From: Epiperipatus broadwayi
Taxonomy: Eukaryota; Onychophora; Udeonychophora; Euonychophora; Peripatidae
Assembly: GCA_028023455.1 (NCBI GenBank)
Contig: JAQFVV010012416.1
Span: 6,181,594 to 6,245,593 of the forward strand
DNA: 64,000 nt
Direction of reading: 5' to 3'
Shown here: one piece after another, positions 1 to 12,057 of the stretch
How positions within the stretch are numbered: position 1 is the first letter of the stretch
Layout: each line of letters starts with the position of its first letter
Program-made: the position numbers and the translations under genes
The notes under the pieces: model-generated
The model's database searches: none
Told to the model about the DNA's origin: nothing
Seen by the model: the letters and a program-made list of their open reading frames with translations, nothing else

Positions 1-1086
1 ATGTTAATAAAGTAACATGGCAGTGTTCAGTAAAAGTGGTTGAGTGTTAGTATTCATTCATTTATAGTTAAAATCTTCAAAGCGCATGTGCAACAGCGTA
101 ATGCTGTGTTAAATATTACAGTTTACAAACATCGCGCTATAAAAAAATGATTTATTTACATAAATTTTGATTTAAGGAAGTGATCATTGAATCCATGACT
201 GAGGTTATCACAACTTTGCAAGTTGCGTACTGGTTGTCTGTTAGGTATAAAGTGCATCACTTTTAATAGCTAGTTCTAATACATAGGACTTCAGATATGA
301 GGATGGAAATTTCACAGATCATGAAGGTTTGTTCTTTTTATCTGGAGCATGCATGACAATGTTTAAATTTTTTTTACCTGGAACCCAGTTGTTTTTATGT
401 GCAGTTAAATCTGCAGACACCCATTGAACATTGATAAGACATTATTAGCCATTACTTTAAAGAGTTTTTCCAATATTCAGCAATGCTGAGAAATTGTTAC
501 CAGATAAAAATTTGGTCTTTATTTTCTCAGAATATCATTAGACAACTTTATTGTGCTTATTTTTTTTTATTGTCCATTATTGTGGTTCACAAAGTTGTTT
601 TGTTATTATATGTTTTTCTATGCATGATTGAATTTCATTTTCATTATTTTTTCTGTATGGCATCTTTATATCAAATATTGTATTTTCTCTGATATCGAAA
701 CAGCAAATTTAAGAAGTAACAAGTATTTTTTATTTTTTAAGCTTGTGGGTAATATTGTCAAAAATGTGAAAATCAAGAATATATATACTAAAATGAATTT
801 CTGTCAGAGCAGTATAAAAATCGAAATTGTCTTTTAATCATGCATAAATAATTATTGGTTAATAAAAATACATCTTAGCAATTATTAGCCCAGTTTTTTC
901 CAATGTCTGTAATTAGATTTACATTTGAGATAAAAGAACAAAGTAAATTTATTAAAATAATGCATTAGTATAAAAGATGTTAATAATCCAGGAGAGAACA
1001 ATGTTACAATATATTTGTAAGATTTTTTGAGCTTCAATAAGTATTAAAAAAGATTGCTTGCTTTCATATAATTGAACATATAAAAT
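1..1086. other. AT-rich sequence with no recognised gene
   Basis: Low-complexity AT-rich DNA. Short open frames exist (for example 483-692 and 628-837), but they are dominated by F, Y, I and L from T-rich sequence and show no domain or start context. I see no exon or repeat here that I can name. Confidence 0.6.
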
Positions 1087-1141
1087 GCGACAATTTAATT
1101 CCCAGAATGGCTGTGTGGTGTCACCCTTGACCTATTTATTA

Positions 1142-1435
1142 TATAATAATGTTTGAGAACAGAAAGGGTACATATAATGATGTTGTGGAAAAATAAATAT
1201 GAAAAGAGTGATTATACAGAAAGTGAATTATTGGTTTTTATGCTGGGTTTGGGAAAAGATAAGGGGGATTTAGATATAAAGGTTATAGAGTTGACAAAGA
1301 TTATGTTGTGGAAATGGGATAGAGCAGATTATGGGTAAATTTAGAGTGGAGAATGTAAAATAAAATGGCTAACAGGTTTATCTGGGCATAATTGCTGAGA
1401 TATTCTTGACTTCGTTTAAGGAGAAGCCATAATAC
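1142..1435 (+). pseudogene. 3' end of a non-LTR retrotransposon (LINE family X, copy a)
   Basis: An open frame at 1153-1338 encodes a C-terminal segment with the family signature LWKNKYEKSDYTESELLVF. The same segment recurs at 2680-2800, 45668-45780 and 46018-46160. The fragment ends in 'acatcacatc', the 3' tail shared by all four copies. It lacks the reverse transcriptase and is directly followed by a second, longer copy. A 5'-truncated LINE insertion is the natural reading. Confidence 0.7.
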
Positions 1436-2955
1436 ATCACATCGAGGGGATATAGAATCAGTTGATGTTAAAAATGGGGTGGGACTAAGACAAGGATGCC
1501 CGATGTCACCTATTTTGTTTTTGTTGCATATATGAATGAAATGGAGAGAGCAATAGAAAGACTAGGAAGAGGGATAGAGATACCGTTAATAGATGGCAAG
1601 GGAATATATACATTGTCGGGGGTTTTTTTTTTTTGCGGTTGATGTCTTTTTGTATACAGAGAGAAGAGAAGATGGAAGTTATGCTGAGGACATGCGCAAG
1701 GGATGGGGATTAAATTTAGTGAAGAAAAATCAAATATATTGTTGGTGAATACTGGCGAAGGAAAAGACAGATTTCTTATTGGGGAATATAAAGTTAAGTG
1801 TGGTGAATAGATATAGTTATTTGGGAATCATCTTGAATAATCAGAAAAATTGCTTGGATGAATGGGAGAAAAAATTGATAAATGAAGCAAAGAAAAGAAA
1901 GGGATTGGTAAAGAAATTAACAGTGTTTTCATATAATAAATATGATGTAGCTAGAATTGTATGGAAGGGAGTGGCAGTAGCAGGGTTGACATATGGCAAT
2001 GATGCTTTATGTGTTAGTAAAGGGGTATTAGATTACTTAGAAAAAGTACAAAGGGAAGTAGGAAGACATGCCTTATTTAGATGCAGAGGTATGGACAGCA
2101 AAGGAGGCAATTTAAGGAGAAATGGGATGGTCAAGTTTTTATATGAGAGATGCAAAAAGCAAAATGAAAATGTTCGCTAGATTGCAGTTTATGGATAATA
2201 AAAGAATAGCCAAAATAGTATTTAATTGGGTTACAAGTAAAGGGCAGGCAACAAGATGGGTGAGAAAGGTAATGCGGTATGCAGAAGATTTGGATAAAGA
2301 ATTTATGTCAGTATACTTGTACAAAAGGTGGAATGATTGTGTTAGGAGAATTGTTGAGTGTTATAGTGGTAAGGAGTGGGATAGAAGAATAGATATATTA
2401 ATAAAGAATAGGGAGTTGGAGAAATGGAGAACTAGTATGGAGAGTAAAATGAGTTTAAATATATATTGAAGTAAACGGAACATTGGGTGTGAGTTAATTT
2501 ATGATAATAGTAAGGAAAGTAGTTTATTGTTTAAGGCTCGAACGGGATCTTTAGCGACAAGGGAATATACACGTAAATGGGAAAATATAGGTGATTTAGT
2601 CTGCAAGTTGTGTAAGGAAGGCATAGAAAATATTAGGCATCTATTACTTCAATGTAAATGCTTGGAAGCAGAAAGGGTACAAATAATGAAGTTATGGAAG
2701 AATAAATATGAACAAAGTGATTATACAGAAAGTGAGTTATTGGTTTTTATGCTGGATTTGGGAAAAGATAAGGGGAATTTAGATATGAAGGTCATAGATT
2801 ATGTTATGGAAATGGGATGGAGTATATTATGGGAAAACTTAGGGTGGGAAATGGAAAGGGAAGGTAAAGTGGCTAACATGTTTCTCTGGGCATAGTTGCT
2901 GAGAGATTCCTGATTTTGTATAAGAAGTCACAGTGCATCACATCAAAATCACACG
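1436..2955 (+). pseudogene. LINE family X, copy b: decayed reverse transcriptase and zinc-knuckle C-terminus
   Basis: At about 1468-1525 the DNA reads VKNGVGLRQGCPMSPILF, the reverse transcriptase G-x-RQGCPLSP block. The following FADD-type box has decayed to FAVDV near 1630. Open frames at 1779-2180 (with SYLGIIL, the thumb-region YLG motif) and 2122-2469 overlap in different frames, showing frameshifts. The open frame 2527-2895 carries the knuckle C-x2-C-x8-H-x4-C (CKLCKEGIENIRHLLLQC), typical of the C-terminus of several LINE clades. The 3' end is 'gtgcatcacatc'. The 5' end is truncated and the endonuclease is absent. I cannot assign the clade with certainty; a jockey- or I-like group is plausible. 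Confidence 0.8.
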
Positions 2956-3386
2956 AATATAGAACATTTGTGTTTGAACATGTTCAAGTTAACATGTTTA
3001 AATTTTAAGTTAATAAACATCCATGGTACACTTTGGCGTAAAAATGGTGATTGAAAACCATAGGGTGCTTATTATGGGAGGTTTTTTAGCCAAAAAATCA
3101 ATTACACAACTACAACTTCCTGCCTATTTATTTGACTTGGTTCCCTATGATTTCCAAAATTAAAAACTCTGCTGAAAGGACAAAGATTTTCTATTATAAT
3201 TGATATCCAAAAAAATGTGAAACAGTTGCTCAACAGTATTTTTAAAAATGGTGTGCTGCCAGAAACACCATTTTAATCAGTGTATAGATGCACAAGGGGA
3301 TTACTTTGAAGGCAACAGTAGCTATTAGTATACACTTCTACCTATATATTTTGTGAAAGTGCATTCCGTGAATTAAATTGTCACAC

Positions 3387-4295
3387 ACCTCATACAATTA
3401 GTCAAATTCTTTCATTACTTTATTTTACAATGAAAGTTTTTAGGAGATTATATTGAAAAGAACTGAATATAAATCCACATATCACATTTCACAATTTGCA
3501 TTTATATTTAAAATTATTATCAAGAGTGCATGACTTCACAGAGATTATGTTATTTAGGATTGTTAATTTTATAAAAAAAAATAGTAAACAATAATTAATC
3601 ATAAAGGGTATTAGTTCTGAAACAGGACTTGAGAACTGTGTATTCTGAAATACTGTAAGTAAAGATTCAGTGCCATCTGCTATTTATTGGACTACCCTTT
3701 GCTTTGACAGGTCATTTGGTATCTGAAGTAGTATATGAATTATAATAAAATAAGAGCAGTTGTTACCGTTACTGATATTGAATCATACAATGAGAATTTA
3801 GTATTATTAAAATAAAAGTATCTTCATATTTTTTACAAAGTTTACGAATTTTATCTCAAAACCATTTTGATTCATTCTCATTCAGCATTATAATAGAAAA
3901 TGCTCCACATATAAATTTAATACCTGTCTTGATGGGGCCTGATTTAAGCTTCATTTGCTCTACATTACATTTTTTAATTATAGAGTGCAAAGTTACAGTG
4001 GAGGGCCAAATAAAGTATATTCTTTTATTTATAGTAAATTAATTAAATGTGCCTGAGAGTATTTGTTATTGATCATTCTTTTTTTTTATTAAATTTTTGA
4101 ATTGTTCATTGTGAAATATACCAGATCAACTTCTCTAACTATACTTGTATTTTGTATTTGTCTGAAGGTTTATTAGATGTGATAATATTGGATTATTTCC
4201 ACGATCTATCAGTAAATGTTGCATGTATACAAAATTTTTTAAACTTTATTTAAACTTTTTAAATACAATGTTTCAATTAGTATTATTCTTACTCT
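3387..4295. other. AT-rich sequence, nothing recognised
   Basis: No open frame with a recognisable domain, no clear inverted repeat and no splice-bordered exon was seen in this stretch. Confidence 0.5.
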
Positions 4296-4478
4296 TTTTC
4301 AGGTGTTGCTGGCCTGATTAGCATGGGAGTCGAACATGCATTTTTAGATTCTCGAATAGTGAATTTAATGATACTCTAACCAATGTTTGCCTTAAATTGG
4401 ATATTTGAGAATCTAAAGGTGCAAGTTCATTTCTTATGCTAATACTGTCACTGGTCAGGTTAGCAACACCTGAAGAAG
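4296..4478. repeat. short inverted-repeat (MITE-like) element, about 180 bp
   Basis: The left end 'ttcaggtgttgct' is matched by 'agcaacacctgaa' at the right end. The match continues inward imperfectly (ggcctgattagcat against atgctaatactgtcactggtcaggt). Interior pieces also pair: 'ttagattctcgaat' with 'atttgagaatctaaa'. No transposase is encoded. I could not identify a clean target-site duplication. The 60-residue open frame across it is antisense noise. Confidence 0.55.
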
Positions 4479-4961
4479 AATGGAGAATAATACTACTCAA
4501 AATTTCCTGTCATTACTAACCTGTGTTTTCTATTTGTGTGTTATTACTAACAAAAATTCTATATATTCAGCATTTATTGATAGATGATGGAAATAGTCCA
4601 ACATATTATCACATATACATGTATTTTACTTTGGGTACAACCATGTAAAAATGTATAGTGTGAGATTAATCTGGTATATTTCACACTAAATAATAGCCTA
4701 TAATTTAAATAAGTTTTCTTGAGAAGTGTGGAGTAAATATAAAAAAAAAAAAGATTTGATTCACTGCACTGTATTTGATACTATGTCTTAATAAAGGAGT
4801 TCAAAATGTCTAGGTATGCCAACTCTATCATATCATTTCCAATTTTCTTATACACTTCAAGAATACTATTTTTTATATCAAAAACTTGATTCTTACAATT
4901 TCGACTGTCCTGCTATCATCACAGCTGCAATATCCAAATATATAATCATAGAATACATTTT

Positions 4962-6363
4962 ATCATCATCATCAACCATTATCAGTCCACTGCATGATGA
5001 TCTCTCCAAGTTCAAACTATCTGCTCCGATCTTTAGCTTCTCCACATCATCCCTGCACACTTTATTTCATTCCATCCATCTCACATGTGTTCTCTTTCTG
5101 AGTCTTTTACAATTTCTTGGAATCTAGTTTAAGATTTTAATTGTCCATCTATTATCATCTCTTTTAACAATATGTTCAGCCCAACTCCATTTCAGTCTTT
5201 TAATTTTTTCAATGAGGTCAATAATACCTGTTTGTTCTCTTACCCATATATTCCGTTTTTGATCTCTTCTTGTTACTCCTAACATGCATCTCTCCATACT
5301 TCTTTGAGTGGTCTGAAGTATCTTTATTGCTCTTCTATTAAGTATCCAAGTCTCAGATCCATAAGTAAGAACTAGTAAAACACATTTATTAAAAACCTTT
5401 CTTTTCAAACACACATAGCCATATTTCCTTTTAGTATCAAATTATTTCTACCAAAAGCACTCTAACCAAGTTTAATTCTATGATTAATTTCATCCATTAG
5501 TTTCCATCTGTATTAATAATCTGACCAAAATATTTGTAGCTGTTAACTTCTTCTAACTTATCATAATCAATATTTATTTTCATATTTTGAGAAAATCCAT
5601 TGAAAATTACTTTAGACTTTTTAACATTTATCTTTAGTCCTACTTTCATCTGATAACTCCTGTAACATTTTCTACAGCTCTAAAGCATTATTTTCAAAAA
5701 CAACTACATCATCCACAAAATCTAAATGATTTAAATAATCTCCATTTACTTTCACTCCTTTAAATTCCCATTTTGATCCACAAAATATTTTTTGCAGCAC
5801 TGCTGTAAAAAGTTTTGGAGATATGGAGTCACCCTGTCTTTCACCCTTCTCAATGTTGACTTTCCTAGTATCATTATGTAATCTAATTGTTGCTGTTGCA
5901 TTTTTATAAATATTCTTTAAAATATGACAATATCTAGGATTTATACCTTTATGATCCAATGCGTTAATCACTGAAGAAATGTTTATAGAATCAAATGCCT
6001 TTTCATAAACTACAAATCCAAAGCATAATGGCAACTCATATTCATTTGTCCTTTCTATAACTTCTCTCAGTACCTGGATATGATCTACTGTACTAAAACC
6101 ACTTTTAAATCCAGCTTGTTCTCTTGGTTGGTGGAAATCCAATGTTCTGTATAGACAAGTTGTAATTATCTTGGTAAAAATTTTGTATAAAACTGATAAA
6201 AGGCTGATAGGTCTGTAATTTCTAATATCTTCTTTATCATCTTTTTTAAATATTAATATTAATACTGTATTCTTCCAATCATCTGGTACATCTTTATCAT
6301 TTAGACATTTGGTATATAACTTTGCTAAAAAAAATTTTATTTCTTCTGCTTCTTTTAATATAT
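4962..6363 (-). mobile_element. RTE-type LINE, 3' part: reverse transcriptase to 3' tail
   Basis: This is the 3' half of a minus-strand RTE retrotransposon. Reading right to left, 6142-5672 encodes reverse transcriptase with KAFDSI, RQGDSISPKLF and the catalytic box as DFVDDVVVF (FADD in active relatives). Then 5414-5124 encodes the conserved C-terminus (LTYGSETW, RRAIKILQTTQRSMERCMLG, LKWSWAEHI). The 3' end is a TGATGA-type tail, seen as 'tcatcatcatca' at 4963-4975. Frames are broken between the two ORFs. The right edge coincides with an 11-bp target duplication (6353-6363) made by the Penelope insertion that follows. The reading frame resumes at 8331 and continues through further insertions to 14215. 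Confidence 0.9.
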
Positions 6364-8320
6364 AAATAAAACAAATAAACTTTTAAAACTTGCTTTTTAT
6401 ATGATTATAATCATCAATAAAAAATCCAACATTTCAACTATTATAATTATATAGTCTTTTTCAAGGCTCACTAAAATAAAATAAAAAATATATATAATAA
6501 TAAATATCACATATTCCAAAAAATATTAAATTAAAAATTACAAAATATATTCACAATCAAAAATTTACCTTATCTCACTCCCCTTACCTATTACAAACAA
6601 TCACAACTTAAACACAAACAATTTTTTTTTTTCCATATGTCAAAACATCGGCCTGGAAGCAAACCCACGACAACTGTCTGCAGCTGCGCTGACCTTTCGG
6701 CTACCAATGCTTGACAACAATTTCCTTTAAAAACTATATATATCTTTTAAAATATTCAATTAAAAACCTATTATTTTTTTTTTCTCTTTTTCCATTAACA
6801 TCCTGTTTAATTCTGGTTTTATTTCATTAATGTACATACCTTCCTTTATCATCCTTTTATTGTATGACTTAATACATTTCAAAGGCTTTATTTTATAAGC
6901 AAAAAGAGGGCTTAAGTATGGGTAATAGTCTAAGTGATTTTTTTGGCAGGAATGTATAAGTTTGAAGAGCAATTTTTTAATTATAATAGGAATAAACCTA
7001 TTTTTATATGTTAGATATGTTGATGCCCATTTTATGGTTTTCAATGGTAATAAAAGAAATGCAGATAATTTTTTGAATTATATTAATGGTAGAGTTGAAA
7101 AATTAAAGTTTACTATGGAAAAAGAATATATTAATGTTATTGAATGTATGGATGTTAGAATTTTTAAAAAAATTGATAGGAATGGTAATGTTATTATAGA
7201 AACATCTGTTTTAAGAAAAAAACATTTTTTGGATTATCAAATAATTGGTTTTCAGATATTGATAATCATAGTAAAATTAATATTGTTAATAATAAAATTA
7301 TTAGGGCAATTAAGTTATGTTCAAATAGTAATTTGTTTGGGAATGCGGTTGATATTATTAGGAATGAATAATGTTTTTTGAATGATTATCCTAGGGGTGT
7401 AGTTGAACATTTATTTTCTAATAAAAATATAAATAAAATAAGAAATAGAATGGGATTAGATAGGGATAGGAATAGAAAAAAGGTTATTTATGTTGGTTTT
7501 AATATATCTAAAGATTTATTAAAGTTAAGAAATTAGTTAAAATGATTAATAGGAAATATAATGTTTCAATTAGTCTAGTTTATAAAAAGAAAGCAAGTTT
7601 AAATTTTTTTAATTATATAATAATAATGGGGACTATAATAGGTTAGACATTATGAATTCAGTTTATTTGATAAAATCTTTGGATTGTTTTAGAAAGAATG
7701 TAGAAATGATATTTGTTGGGATTAGTAAGAATAAATTAAAAACTAGATTAAAACTGCACTTAGGTGATAAAAATTCTGCTGCATAGGGATTTTTAAATAA
7801 AACCTTTGGAATGTATTGACTCATACAATGAAAGGATGATAAAGGAAGATGTGTACATTAATGAAATAAAATCAGAATTAAATAGGATATTAATGGAAAA
7901 AGAGAAAAGAAAATAATAGGTTTTTAATTGAATGTTTTAAAGGATATATATAGATTTATTTATTTATTTTTTAAAAAAAAAAAGGAAATTGTTTGTGTTT
8001 AAATTGTGATTGTTTGTAATAGGAAAGGGGACTGAGATAAGGTAAATTTTTGATTGTGAATATATTTTGTAATTTTTAATTTAATATTTTTTTGGAATAT
8101 GTGATATTTATTATTATATATATATTTTTAAATTCTATTTTATTTTATTTTAGTGTGCCTTGAAAAAACTATATAAAATAGTCAAAACATTGAATTTTTT
8201 ATTGATGATTATTGTCATATAAAAAGCAAGTTTTAAAAAGGAGTTTGTTTTATTTATATATTGGATATTTATGAACTATTTTGGAAAGAAGAACTGTGAT
8301 TGATATATTATATTATTTTA
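6364..8320 (+). mobile_element. Penelope-like element PLE-A inserted in the RTE
   Basis: The element is flanked by an 11-bp direct repeat TTTTAATATAT (6353-6363 and 8321-8331). The plus-strand part from about 6962 encodes reverse transcriptase with the palm box VRYVDA (YVDD in active elements). After it come NYINGRVEKLKFTMEKE and a tail like TSVLRKKHF, all typical of Penelope RT. A decayed GIY-YIG endonuclease follows at about 7650-7790 (VYLIKSLDC ... IFVGISKNKLKTRL). The left part (6364 to about 6905) is the element's own 3' end in inverted orientation, matching 7798-8320. Both 3' ends therefore face outward. The copy is 5'-truncated and frameshifted. Confidence 0.85.
6625..6716 (-). mobile_element. 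tRNA-derived mini-SINE inside PLE-A
   Basis: On the minus strand this reads TGTCAAGCATTGGTAGCCG ... GGGTTTGCTTCC ... CCGATGTTTTGACATATGG followed by A7. It has a tRNA-like acceptor pairing (GCATTGG with CCGATGTT), an A-box-like segment and a decayed B box. It is absent from the matching right arm of PLE-A. A 7-bp duplication flanks it (plus-strand ACAATTT at 6618-6624 and 6717-6723). The poly(A) tail and duplication are signs of LINE-mediated retroposition. The outer bases TGTCAA and TTGACA extend the acceptor helix. Related copies lie at 24934-25040 and possibly 46975-47054. Confidence 0.75.
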
Positions 8321-8532
8321 TTTTAATATATCAATTATAATTCCATCATTACCTGGAGCCTTTCCTTTCTTCATAAATTTAATTGCATATCTCACTTCTT
8401 CATTTAAAATTCTGGACAATTCGGAAGATATAATAGATATATTAGGTAATTGTTCTTTATTATTACATAATTCTTGATAAAGTCTTCTACTCATTTCATG
8501 ATGTCATCTCTCTTTTTAGTAATAGTTCCATC
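8321..8532 (-). mobile_element. RTE-type LINE, continuation between two insertions
   Basis: On the minus strand this encodes the region just before the RT palm: TITKKRDDIM, then after frameshifts EVRYAIKFMKKGKAPGNDGI, the RTE 'KAPG-DGI' motif. It continues as IIIDIL into KEAEEIKFFLAKLYTKC on the far side of PLE-A. The right boundary is the 8-bp target duplication GTTCCATC (8525-8532) of the next inserted element. Confidence 0.85.
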
Positions 8533-9761
8533 GGTATTCGTCGATGAGCCCTATATCCCACTGGATGGCGTTGTTTTCATGCTAAAACACATAAAAATGC
8601 TGTTTCCGCAGCCAACACATTCGAACCTGCATTTTCTATAATACAACTTTTTTGTTGTGCTACAGATTGCAGGCCGCTATGTCGCGTCGCAGTACAGCAT
8701 GTATGTTTTACGCAGCAAATACATTTTCCGAATATCGCACAGTTTATAAAATAGTTACGGCTTGGGGAGAGGGTGTGTTTTTTTGAATTGGATGGAAATG
8801 TTTTCATTTGATTTTTTTTTATTTTAAAGTATTGAAATGTTCCGATTTTGTAAAGTAGTAATTAACAGACTTTTTACACCGTAGTGTATTGAAGTTTTAA
8901 GTAGTAAATGTTGACGAGATATATGTATAAAGTGAGTTGGAAGTAGGTAACGAGTCAAGTAACGTACTATTCGTAACATTCCATGAGACAAAGAAGTTGT
9001 ACGGTGTGTATATATTTGAAATAAAAAAGAGCATTAACACAAAAATATCCCGTAAGAAAAGTAGAATTTTCCCCATTTTTTTTAAATGTCATAAAAAACA
9101 TATATTATAAACATTTTATATATATATTTGTCGTTATTTAAAAGTTTTAGTTTCTTTCTTTTTTCCGACTACTGTTAGACTTTGTTGAATATAATTTACG
9201 TTTATTGTTATCATTTATTTTATAGATGTTAGTAAAAAAAAATGTTTGCAAAAATACGATTTTGATATTTTTTATTTTAGCATTACAAACAACAGAACAA
9301 TAACCCTAAAACTAACCCTAAACCTAACCCTAAAACTAACCCCAATCCTAACCCTAAAACTAACCCTAACCATAACAAGTTTTACTTTTAGTTTTCATTC
9401 TATTTGAAATAAAAACTAGCGGTAAACAACAACAACAATAAGCCGTAACCCCAGTAAAAAAATCTCCGATAGAAAATTGATTTTTTCTAATAAAAAGCAA
9501 ACTAAAAAAGACGAATCAAATTGTAATTTGTTTATTTTATTTTACATTTATTATTATCATTTAATTTGTATACGTTAATAAAAAATAATATTTAAAATCA
9601 AATAATATTTAAAAAAGACGATTTTCTTTTGTTTTTATTTTCGCATTACAAAAAACACATCAAAATGATTATAATTAACAGCCCGGGAATGATCGTATTT
9701 TATAGTTTAAGTGTGAAAACTGCGCCATCAAGTGGGATATAGTAGCTATTCGACGACAACC
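8533..9761. mobile_element. 1,229-bp terminal-inverted-repeat element with 8-bp target duplication
   Basis: The left end GGTATTCGTCGA and right end TCGACGACAACC are inverted. The match runs on for about 60 bp, including CTATATCCCACT, GATGGCG and GTTTTCA on both sides. The flanks carry a perfect 8-bp direct repeat GTTCCATC (8525-8532 and 9762-9769). The interrupted RTE reading frame resumes exactly across it. No transposase is encoded, so it is non-autonomous. An 8-bp duplication fits hAT or P superfamilies, but the termini alone do not decide. The interior includes a telomere-like CCCTAA stretch (9302-9377). Confidence 0.85.
9302..9377. repeat. interstitial telomere-like (CCCTAA)-type repeat
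   Basis: About ten degenerate units of aaccctaa / aactaaccc in a row. The pattern alternates CCCTAAAA, CCCTAAA and CCCTAA rather than forming a pure array. It sits inside the transposon at 8533-9761, so it is internal and not a chromosome end. It may be a transposon subrepeat that resembles the animal TTAGGG telomere unit by descent or chance. Confidence 0.75.
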
Positions 9762-9812
9762 GTTCCATCTTTTTTCCTTATTGTAGATATAAATTTCCTA
9801 CCAAATTTTTTT
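9762..9812 (-). mobile_element. RTE-type LINE, 50-bp island between insertions
   Basis: On the minus strand these bases encode EKKFGRKFISTIRKKDG, which joins in frame to TITKKRDDIM on the other side of the 1.2-kb transposon. Upstream, it joins plausibly to GIGQAREKK at 13035. The first 8 bp are the transposon's target duplication. Translation is the only evidence that this short island belongs to the RTE, but it fits the family order (linker between endonuclease and RT). Confidence 0.75.
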
Positions 9813-11875
9813 TCTGGATGTAACGTTTGAACAGATATTCACATCCCCAAATGATATTTCATATATATAATTTTATATAGCAAGATTGTGTATTGAATTT
9901 TGAAAATTTTCGTCATTCTTTTGGTCGTCACTTGAAAACTCCTAGTCAAGGCATTTTTTTGTTTTTTTTGTTTCTTTGTATGTGCAGAGAAATGAAGCAG
10001 TCAATCTTAGCTGAAGATTGTGCTTCATGTTTCTACCTACTAACCCGTATTCAAACCCCCATATCCCATCCCGCTCTTTTTGTTGTATATATATTTTTTA
10101 TGTATATATTTGGAATTCGCGCCTAAATTTATAGTTTAACTTTCAATATTTATTATTATTGATTCTTTTTATTAATTATTAGTTCTTTTTATTATTAAAC
10201 TATATAGGTGCGATTCAAATATATATATATAGAAGCAAAATTACTAACAAAAGATTGATTTTGTTGTAAATATTTTATTATATGTCATTTTTTAAACTTT
10301 TTCTTCATAAAGTACTCTTTCTATTAAACTGTATATTTTTATAGAATCCAATATGGAAGTTGCTGCAGTAATTGTCTAAAAATAATTAAGGGTTGGAAGC
10401 ACTATTGTTTTAATCTGGGGTAGGTATTTTTAATTAAAGTTTTACTTAAAAGGGGATTAAGATTAGTGATACTTTTGTTAAAACATGTCAAATCTATTTC
10501 TAATCTGGAAATAAATTAGAATTTATTTTTGGACGTTATCTTACTGTTGCATCTTCAAAAACAACTGATAAAAGAAAAAGTATAAAATGACTGAATTTTG
10601 AATCACAGAGGAGATTAGTTACTATTGAGAGAACGGATTGTTAAGATATTACACGTTACCTGAAACTTAAAATGATGTAATCGTAAATCCACCTTCCTGC
10701 TGAACCGGGTGGATTATTTTCCCCGCTAATATACCATCTAACTGCTGCCTTGAAAGAAAGTAAAAGCATAAAGAAGGAACTTTAGAATGCTAATAGAAGC
10801 TTGTTGCCACCGAAGAACTTTTTCAATTGCCGGGCACATGCAATATTTTAAATTGGACTCTTAAAATGGCCAGGTAACTTTTCAAGCCACCACCTCAAAC
10901 TAAATCTAGCCTAATTCATCTATCAATATGTGTTCTAATGTATTTAACTTTGTTTTTGTTTTAATATGTAATTTGCTCTTAGTTAATTTCTATATATAAT
11001 ATGTAAATTGCTCTCAAATAATTTCTTTAAATTAATTCTATCTCATATGCTCTTAACTTTCCTTAACTTTGGTGTGGTCATTTATTTATATGTATTTATT
11101 ATTTGATTTATATATCTGCTTGCTTGTTATTAATATGTCAATCTCACAACCTGGCGAGCTTAATTTCTAAAAATCTTTTTCTTTCATTTTTTCTTCTAAA
11201 CCTTCATGAAAAGGTTATTAACGTCCTCTTAAAATATATATATAATGCATTGTAAATTAATGTTTGCCAGTTTTTTTTTTTACGAGTCAACATTTTATGT
11301 TGGTTTATTATAAAAATATATTTGTTTAACTTTGGATTTTCTACCCGGAGAATCCAGAACTTTGGCTAATTAACGCTTTGAAATTTTAAAATATTCTTTA
11401 TTCATTTCTAAAAAGGTGACCGATTATTTGTTTTCTATATAACTGCTAGTTATTTTTTTTCTATACTCTTAAAATAGTCTATGCTTAAAATATCAAATAA
11501 AGTACTTATATATTTCATTTATTGTAAAATCAATGAAGATGGCATTGATTTATTTTAAATAGCAGAAAAGGGATGGGGGAAAATCTTAATGTTTATTTTG
11601 CTAAATAAAATCTTCATGTATATGTTAGTAAATGAAATCTAAATTTCTATATATATTAGAGCGGCATAGCATATTATTTATATAAATTATAGTATTCAAA
11701 CAAGGGTCATTTATTTTTAAAGCAGTAAAACTTTTTTCAATGTTGTTAGTGACATCATTCGTACTGCGTTACTGACATTTAGCCGCTCTTCTTGATTATA
11801 TATATGTGCTTCTCATCAGGGGATTACGACAAGATCGAACCCATAGATTTCTTGTTATATCCACATTTATTCCGG

Positions 11876-12057
11876 TATCAAATGCCTCTGGCGATGATCC
11901 TGTAAGTTTGGCACACGCCATGCATATCTGCTTCTTTGTATAAAAAGGCCTCTGGCGGTGACCCCTAAGTCTGGCACACGCTATGCCCATCCACTCTCTT
12001 CGTATCAAAGGCCTGCACATCGGCATGACCACGGCATGCCAATCCACTTCGTTTTCG
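11876..12057. repeat. tandem repeat, about 64 bp x 2.9
   Basis: Units begin at 11876, 11939 and 12003. Each carries 'tat-aaa-ggcct', a 'ggcacacg/ggcatg' core and a 'cat/cc ... cttcg' end. The first two units are about 80% alike by eye and the third is shorter and more diverged. GC content is clearly above the surroundings. The open frames on both strands here (11796-12068 minus and 11983-12174 plus) come from the repeat and show no domain. Confidence 0.7.

Larger units (their letters stand above)
1087..3386 (+). mobile_element. mariner-like DNA transposon, internally deleted and split by a LINE
   Basis: The left end (1087-1141) begins GCGACAATTTAATTCCCAG. The right end (about 3365-3386) carries its inverted partner, ending AATTAAATTGTCAC. 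Between about 2990 and 3386 lies a decayed C-terminal mariner transposase. 'FNQCIDAQGDYFEG' is readable at about 3272-3313, matching the conserved mariner C-terminus (known family feature), and a decayed PYSPDLAPCDF-like block sits at about 3115-3160. The N-terminal two thirds of the transposase is missing. The copy at 48746-49204 has the same arrangement, so the deletion predates both copies. A LINE (1142 to about 2985) has landed inside this copy. The element is dead: there are several stops and no complete DDD catalytic core. Confidence 0.8.

Noticed and set aside
4318-4500. Possible exon after 'ctttttcag' at 4301
   Set aside because: The acceptor-like string is the end of a small inverted-repeat element. 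The sequence after it does not translate to a Cdc37 N-terminus.
9302-9377. A chromosome end or telomere fusion site
   Set aside because: The tract is short, degenerate and enclosed in a transposon with its own target duplication. Unique-looking sequence continues on both sides.
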